64,000 bases of DNA from Mycobacterium montefiorense (GTDB taxonomy: Bacteria > Actinomycetota > Actinomycetes > Mycobacteriales > Mycobacteriaceae). The notes under the pieces are model-generated. The model made no database searches. It was not told the DNA's origin and saw only the letters and a list, made by a program, of their open reading frames with translations. Of this stretch, positions 59,953 through 64,000 are shown one piece after another; within the stretch, counting starts at the first letter, position 1; each line of letters starts with the position of its first letter. The DNA lies in NCBI RefSeq assembly GCF_003112775.1, contig NZ_BFCH01000018.1, forward strand, positions 982,362 to 1,046,361. Direction: 5' to 3'. The translations under genes and the position numbers were made by a program.

Positions 59953-60783
59953 ATGACCTCCGGCACTCCTCACGACGCGCAGACCGGAGCCGCCGCGACT
60001 TACAACGCGGCGGCTGATGCGTTCGACGATCCGGCGAATACGTTCTGGGCTCGCTTCGGTCGCGAGACCGTCGAGCGGCTTGCCCTCGCACCCGGCCACC
60101 GGGTCTTGGACGTTTGTTGCGGCAGCGGCGCTTCGGCGATACCCGCAGCGCAGATCGTCGGGCCTCGCGGGGCGGTGGTCGGTGTCGATCTCGCTGAGCG
60201 GCTGCTCGCGCTGGGACGCGCAAAGGCCGAGACATTGGGCTTACGCAACATCGAGTTTCGCTCCGGCGACATGCTCGATCTCCGGCTGACGCCCGAGGAA
60301 TTCGACGCGGTCGTGTGTGTGTTCGGTGTCTTTTTTGTGCCCGATATCGGCGCCGCGGTGCGGGCGTTGTGGCACCTCGTTCGCCCGGGCGGCAAGCTCG
60401 CGATCACCACCTGGGGACCACGCTTTCTCGAGCCCGCCAATACCACTTTCTGGGATTCGATCCGCGAGGTCCGACCCGATCTCTACAAGGGCTTCAATCC
60501 GTGGGATCGCATCTGCGATCCGGCATCGTTGCGTGAAGTGATGCGTGCGGGCGGAGTGGAGCAGGCCGAGGTCGTAGCCGAATTCGGCGCACATCCGATC
60601 ACGTCGCCCGAAGCCTGGTGGGCGGCGATACTGGGCTCAGGCTATCGCGGCACCGTCGAGCAGCTCTCGCCGCACGATCGCGATCGCGTGCACACGACGA
60701 ACCTTAATTACGTTCGCAGTTCTGGTATCACCAGCGCCGAAACCAATGTCGTGTATGCGGTGGCCACCAAAGACGGTGGATAG
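59953..60783 (+). CDS. class I SAM-dependent methyltransferase (UbiE-like)
   Basis: 276 residues from ATG 59953; a TAGTCT hexamer ends 8 nt upstream, so a near-leaderless start is likely. YNAAADAFDDPANTFWARFG opens the family, VLDVCCGSGASAIPAAQIVG is the SAM loop, VVCVFGVFFVPD and LVRPGGKLAITTWGP are motifs II-III. Acceptor unknown. Confidence 0.82.
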   Translation: MTSGTPHDAQTGAAATYNAAADAFDDPANTFWARFGRETVERLALAPGHRVLDVCCGSGASAIPAAQIVGPRGAVVGVDLAERLLALGRAKAETLGLRNIEFRSGDMLDLRLTPEEFDAVVCVFGVFFVPDIGAAVRALWHLVRPGGKLAITTWGPRFLEPANTTFWDSIREVRPDLYKGFNPWDRICDPASLREVMRAGGVEQAEVVAEFGAHPITSPEAWWAAILGSGYRGTVEQLSPHDRDRVHTTNLNYVRSSGITSAETNVVYAVATKDGG

Positions 60784-60824
60784 GGTAGTCGAACCTGCTG
60801 GGCTGCAGATGATTTAGGACGTCG

Positions 60825-61694
60825 TCAGGTCTTCGAGTCAAGCAGCTCACGCAGGATCTCTTCGAAATGGTCGACGAACATGAGGTGGCCTTCACCCGGC
60901 ACGACGTGCAGGGTGGCGCCCGGGATCGCTGCGGCCTGACGCAGTGCGTGGGCCACAGGGACGTTCACGTCGACGTCGCCCTGCCACACCTGCACGGGTA
61001 CGTTGATGTCCTCGAGCCGAAAGCCCCAGTCACGAGCGAAGAGTCGGAAATCTTGCGCCGCAGCGCGGCCTGCAGTAGGGGATGCGTCTGCCAGCATGCT
61101 AATGAACATGCTCAGCACCTCGGGCCGCGACAGCACCCCGATGTCGACTGCCGGCATGCTGTTCATCAACAACGGCAATACCCGGTGAGGAGCTCGGCGC
61201 CCGAATAGAAAGATGAGCCCGAAAATTACGGCATTGGCCGCGGGCACTCTCCGCCCAAGCCGGGCGAACAACCTGTTGGCTGCCATCATTCCCGACTCCG
61301 ACCCGGGCTCAGCGAGCGAACCGACCCCGCTGACGAGTGCGGCGGCACTGACCCGGTCGGGTAGGAAGCGGGCGCAGACCGCCGCGTACGGCCCGCCTCC
61401 GGAGATTCCGAGGACGGCGAACCGCCGGATGCCCAAGTGGTCAGCGAGTTCGGCCACGTCGTCCGCCCACCCCGCGAACGCGCGCCGCCGTTGCCGGGTG
61501 CTAGCCCCACAGCCAGGCCGGTCGGGGACGATCATCCGGACGCCCGCAGCGTGCAGGGACGCCGAGTCGACGAGGATTTGGTGACGGGAACCGGGCGTGC
61601 CGTGGAATGCGAACACCGGATAGTCACTGGGGTCACCCAGCTCCGCCCAGGCCAGCTCTCGTCCGTCGATCAGCTGCGTGAACCGTGCATCCAC
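60825..61694 (-). CDS. alpha/beta hydrolase
   Basis: 289 residues from ATG 61694. FHGTPGSRHQ (oxyanion), PDRPGCGAST, VLGISGGGPYAAVCA (Ser elbow GISGG), WQGDVDVNVPV (Asp) and PGEGHLMFVDHF (His) give a complete triad. The HGTPGSR plus GISGGGPYA combination is a large mycobacterial/actinobacterial subgroup without an assigned substrate. It converges on the methyltransferase gene. Confidence 0.84.
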   Translation of the reverse strand: MDARFTQLIDGRELAWAELGDPSDYPVFAFHGTPGSRHQILVDSASLHAAGVRMIVPDRPGCGASTRQRRRAFAGWADDVAELADHLGIRRFAVLGISGGGPYAAVCARFLPDRVSAAALVSGVGSLAEPGSESGMMAANRLFARLGRRVPAANAVIFGLIFLFGRRAPHRVLPLLMNSMPAVDIGVLSRPEVLSMFISMLADASPTAGRAAAQDFRLFARDWGFRLEDINVPVQVWQGDVDVNVPVAHALRQAAAIPGATLHVVPGEGHLMFVDHFEEILRELLDSKT

Positions 61695-61932
61695 AGCAAC
61701 GACCCTATGCGCTGAATGTGTATTCGACTGAGCGACATGTATTTACGGTGTAGTGACATCCCGTATTTTCAGCGGATCTTCCACAAGTTGCAGCCTTTGA
61801 ACTGATAGATGACGCGTCGCAGTGGCAATTCCACCGCGGCAACCTCATTGAGTATCGTCACTGCACGGTTACCGCGGTATGGATCTGATCGGCATGCAGT
61901 TGAACTGATGTTCGCCACGGGGGAAGGCAAGG

Positions 61933-62637
61933 ATGAACAAGCAGGACAAGCCATTGCTGGTCGAATTAACGCGCGGGCCCATCCTTCCCTCCGAATTGAA
62001 ACATATGCTGGCGTTGGGAGCCCAGGATGCGAATTGCCTCATCATGACGGTGGTTTGGTCGGACAACAGTCAGGCATCAACTACCGATGTCGACCAGATC
62101 GAGCCGATCGAGGATGCCGAGGGCATCAGATCGGTGTTCGCCAAATTCCACTACAGCGACGGTTCGAACTTGACCATCTGGCTACGCCGGTACTACTGCA
62201 ACATCGTCGAGGCAGTCGGAAAAATGTCGCTTCAGCGCCAATCATCGATAGCTCAATATTGGGCCAGCCTGCCTGACCGCAGCTCACTGACCTATCGCGC
62301 GGCCAACTGGCTTCGTTCCCTGCCGATTGCACTGCTCGGCGGCGCATGTACATTTTTCGCCGCCGGCTTCGTCTTTCACGGGCATCGACATTCCATGGCG
62401 CCCTGGGCGCTGCGGATAGGATTCTTGTTAATCGCTCTGTGCTCGTACCTGTTTGTGCGATCCACGCATGCCACCCGCGGGTTTTCCAAATTGGTCGTCC
62501 TGGCGCGCCGCCCCCGCAGGGATACCTCGAGATCAACGCTAGCGTGCAGCTCACTGGCGTTTCTTCGCGCCAGCGTCGATCTCGAGGAAAAGTCGCTGTG
62601 GCACACAAGGTGCTCAGCGGCGCTTGTCCGGTACTGA
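61933..62637 (+). CDS. membrane protein of unknown function
   Basis: 234 residues, GGGGGAAGG upstream of ATG 61933. A soluble N-terminal domain (about 1-115) is followed by two close membrane helices (about 130-150 and 155-175) and a basic C-terminal tail. The tail is low in family character and another frame is open alongside it (to 62666), so the C-terminus may be altered by a frameshift. No homologue recognised. Confidence 0.5.
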   Translation: MNKQDKPLLVELTRGPILPSELKHMLALGAQDANCLIMTVVWSDNSQASTTDVDQIEPIEDAEGIRSVFAKFHYSDGSNLTIWLRRYYCNIVEAVGKMSLQRQSSIAQYWASLPDRSSLTYRAANWLRSLPIALLGGACTFFAAGFVFHGHRHSMAPWALRIGFLLIALCSYLFVRSTHATRGFSKLVVLARRPRRDTSRSTLACSSLAFLRASVDLEEKSLWHTRCSAALVRY

Positions 62638-62826
62638 TCGGGCTCGACGGCATCGAAATCCGTTGATGTGGACTGTATTACACGCCGCACTCCACACTAG
62701 GGCATAGCCGGATTCTCGGAAGCTGTTGTTGCACAGTCGGTTAGGGGGCAAGCAAGGTGTACCACACGCCGCGACATGCACGCCCGACGTGGCGAGGCCA
62801 ACCCCGCGGTCGATCGAGCAGGGGCC

Positions 62827-62858
62827 TTGACCTCTGTGTCCGGGCCCGGTTCGATAAT
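62827..62858 (+). promoter_or_regulatory. possible promoter of the WWDP-repeat gene
   Basis: TTGACC (62827-62832) and GATAAT (62853-62858) resemble -35 and -10 boxes; the 20-nt spacing is longer than usual. The ribosome site AAGGAGG follows at 62871-62877. Confidence 0.35.
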
Positions 62859-62883
62859 GCATACGCGCGAAAGGAGGCCTGCA

Positions 62884-63204
62884 GTGAGGACATCCGTTCG
62901 TCATCTTGTTGCCGTCGTCATGATGGCGTTGGCGTCGATGGCAGCCGTGACTATCGCGACACCGGCCGTGAGTTCGGCCGCCTGCGCGGACGGCGAGTGG
63001 TGGGACCCGACGGGCAAGGTCTGCCGACCACTCGGTGTCGGGCCACAACCGTTGGCATGTGAGCCGGGCCAGTGGTGGGATCCGACGGCGAATGTATGCC
63101 GGCCACTCGGCGTCGGGCCACAACCGCTGGCATGCGATAACGGCTGGTGGTGGGATCCGGCCGCCAACGTATGTCGTCCGCCAGCGGTGCCACCGGCCGG
63201 CTGA
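62884..63204 (+). CDS. small exported protein with three tandem WWDP repeats
   Basis: 106 residues from GTG 62884, set by AAGGAGG 6 nt upstream (an in-frame ATG at 62857 would lie before that site). A Sec signal peptide ends near SSA-AC. The mature part is three copies of a 25-residue unit, ACxxGxWWDPxxxVCRPLG followed by VGPQPL, the third one diverged to PPAVPPAG. Each unit has two Cys about 13 apart, likely one disulfide, with three aromatic/acidic residues between. This could bind carbohydrate or the cell wall. No known function. Confidence 0.75.
   Translation: MRTSVRHLVAVVMMALASMAAVTIATPAVSSAACADGEWWDPTGKVCRPLGVGPQPLACEPGQWWDPTANVCRPLGVGPQPLACDNGWWWDPAANVCRPPAVPPAG
62980..63204 (+). repeat. 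three 75-bp coding tandem repeats
   Basis: Units at 62980-63054, 63055-63129 and 63130-63204. Units 1 and 2 are nearly identical in their second half (CTCGG(T/C)GTCGGGCCACAACC); the third ends with the stop. They encode the Cys-WWDP-Cys modules. Confidence 0.8.
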
Positions 63205-63265
63205 TTTCGGCCTGGCCGCGGTCGATATGTGCTCCGCGCGATCAATTCGAGACGTATCGCTCTAA

Positions 63266-63279
63266 CGTCGCTAGCGACG
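63266..63279. promoter_or_regulatory. 14-bp perfect palindrome CGTCGCTAGCGACG
   Basis: Lies in the 151-bp gap between the WWDP-repeat gene and the kinase. It could be a weak hairpin ending the upstream transcript or an operator for the kinase gene. Confidence 0.3.
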
Positions 63280-63355
63280 CAGTATCAGTTGCTAAGTCTG
63301 CCGCACCCGGCGGTGGACTATGGTGTTGCTGAATTGCAGCCGTCGGGAGGTTTCC

Positions 63356-64000
63356 ATGGAAGGGACCCCATTCGGCCGGTACCGACTAATCAATTTGCTC
63401 GGCCGAGGCGGCATGGGCGAGGTCTGGCGCGCCTATGACACCGTCACCGATCGCATAGTCGCGCTGAAAGTACTCCCAGCGCATTTTGCTGCGGACACGA
63501 CGTTTCAACAGCGATTCCGTCGCGAGGCCCACTCGGCAGCACGGTTAAACGACCCTCACGTCGTGCCAATTCACACTTACGGCGAGATCGACGGGCGGTT
63601 ATTCGTCGACATGCGGCTGATCGAGGGCCGCGATCTGGCAACCGTGCTGGCCTCGGGTCCGATGCTCCCTCACGTGCGGTGCACATCGTCGAGCAGGTGG
63701 CTCACGCCGTGTATGCGGCGCACAAGATTGGATTGGTGCATCGGGATATCAAGCCCTCCAACATCTTGCTCGGTGAAAACGACTTCGCGTATCTGATCGA
63801 TTTCGCGATCGCGCGCGTTCTGGGCGAGACCGGTCTGACGGGGACGGACGCGGTGGTCGGCACGCTGCGTTAAATGGCCCCGGAGCGCTTCAGAGTCGGT
63901 CAGGCCGATGCACGCTCGGACATCTATGCGCTGGCCTGCGTGCTCTATGAGTGCTTGACGGGAGGCGCCCCCTTTCCGGGTGACAGCATCGAACAACAAG
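63356..64000 (+). pseudogene. Ser/Thr protein kinase (Pkn family), frameshifted with an internal stop; 3' end outside the window
   Basis: ATG 63356 follows GGGAGG. YRLINLLGRGGMGEVWRAYD (P-loop) and ALKVLP (ATP Lys) begin a PknB-type domain. After ASGPMLP the frame is lost near the CCC at 63667-63669 and resumes one frame over with VHIVEQVAHAVYAAHK and VHRDIKPSN (catalytic loop). DFG is DFA (LIDFAIARV), and TAA at 63871-63873 replaces the Tyr expected before MAPERF. Domain sequence continues to the window end (DIYALACVLYECLTGG). Three separate lesions mark it as inactive. Confidence 0.82.

Noticed and set aside
1..64000. tRNA, rRNA, CRISPR, insertion sequences or att sites
   Set aside because: No cloverleaf, spaced direct-repeat array, transposase motif or terminal inverted repeats were seen in the intergenic regions.

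Overview
The window is high-GC actinobacterial DNA that reads as Mycobacterium, most likely a slow-growing non-tuberculous species. The evidence is a complete mce3-type operon, the furA-katG pair, a PE-family protein, three cutinase-like proteins, F420-type luciferase-fold oxidoreductases, Tat-exported cell-wall proteins similar to Rv0315 and Rv2525c, and many start codons lying 6-7 nt after a TANNNT -10 hexamer (leaderless transcripts). No rRNA, tRNA, insertion sequence, prophage or CRISPR array was seen.

Layout. Positions 1-11364 hold one long operon: yrbE3A (5' end cut off), yrbE3B, mce3A-D, lprM, mce3F, two Mce-associated membrane proteins, a DUF732 exported protein and a CAP-domain exported protein. 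Its gene order matches the M. tuberculosis mce3 operon through Rv1975, and it ends at a hairpin. From 11374 to 31589 are mostly single genes of lipid, redox and envelope metabolism: a DUF4333 lipoprotein, nitronate monooxygenase, acyl-CoA dehydrogenase-like flavoprotein, a PE protein, epoxide-hydrolase-like enzyme, hydroxyacid-oxoacid transhydrogenase, aldehyde dehydrogenase behind a 24-bp palindrome, a CycA-type permease, GH16 glucanase, an AhpD-like enzyme with a frameshifted GntR regulator, glycerophosphodiesterase and a cutinase.

Positions 31700-35435 carry a compact unexplained cassette: glycosyltransferase, methyltransferase and an alpha/alpha-toroid (prenyltransferase/cyclase-like) protein in one overlapping minus-strand operon, with a second methyltransferase converging on it and overlapping its 3' end. 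A TetR/SDR divergent pair, a GMC oxidoreductase and hydrolases follow. Positions 41770-45826 carry katG and furA with an L,D-transpeptidase just upstream. From 46029 to 61694 are methyltransferases, MOSC and pyridoxamine-oxidase-like proteins, two cutinases, a thioredoxin-fold protein, a DMT-type transporter, a UGT-type glycosyltransferase, zwf converging on lldP, a limonene-epoxide-hydrolase-like protein, an exported AhpD-like protein and an MBL hydrolase. The right end has a small exported protein with three WWDP repeats and a Ser/Thr kinase broken by a frameshift and a stop codon.

Themes: lipid/steroid import (mce3), envelope remodelling (cutinases, GH16, Ldt, DUF1906, glycerophosphodiesterase), peroxide defence (katG-furA), and visible gene decay (gntR, GGDEF remnant, kinase, methyltransferase remnant). 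Start codons were chosen by ribosome-binding sites, stop/start overlaps, signal peptides and leaderless -10 hexamers. All family names rest on recognised motifs and remembered family sequences, not on searches.
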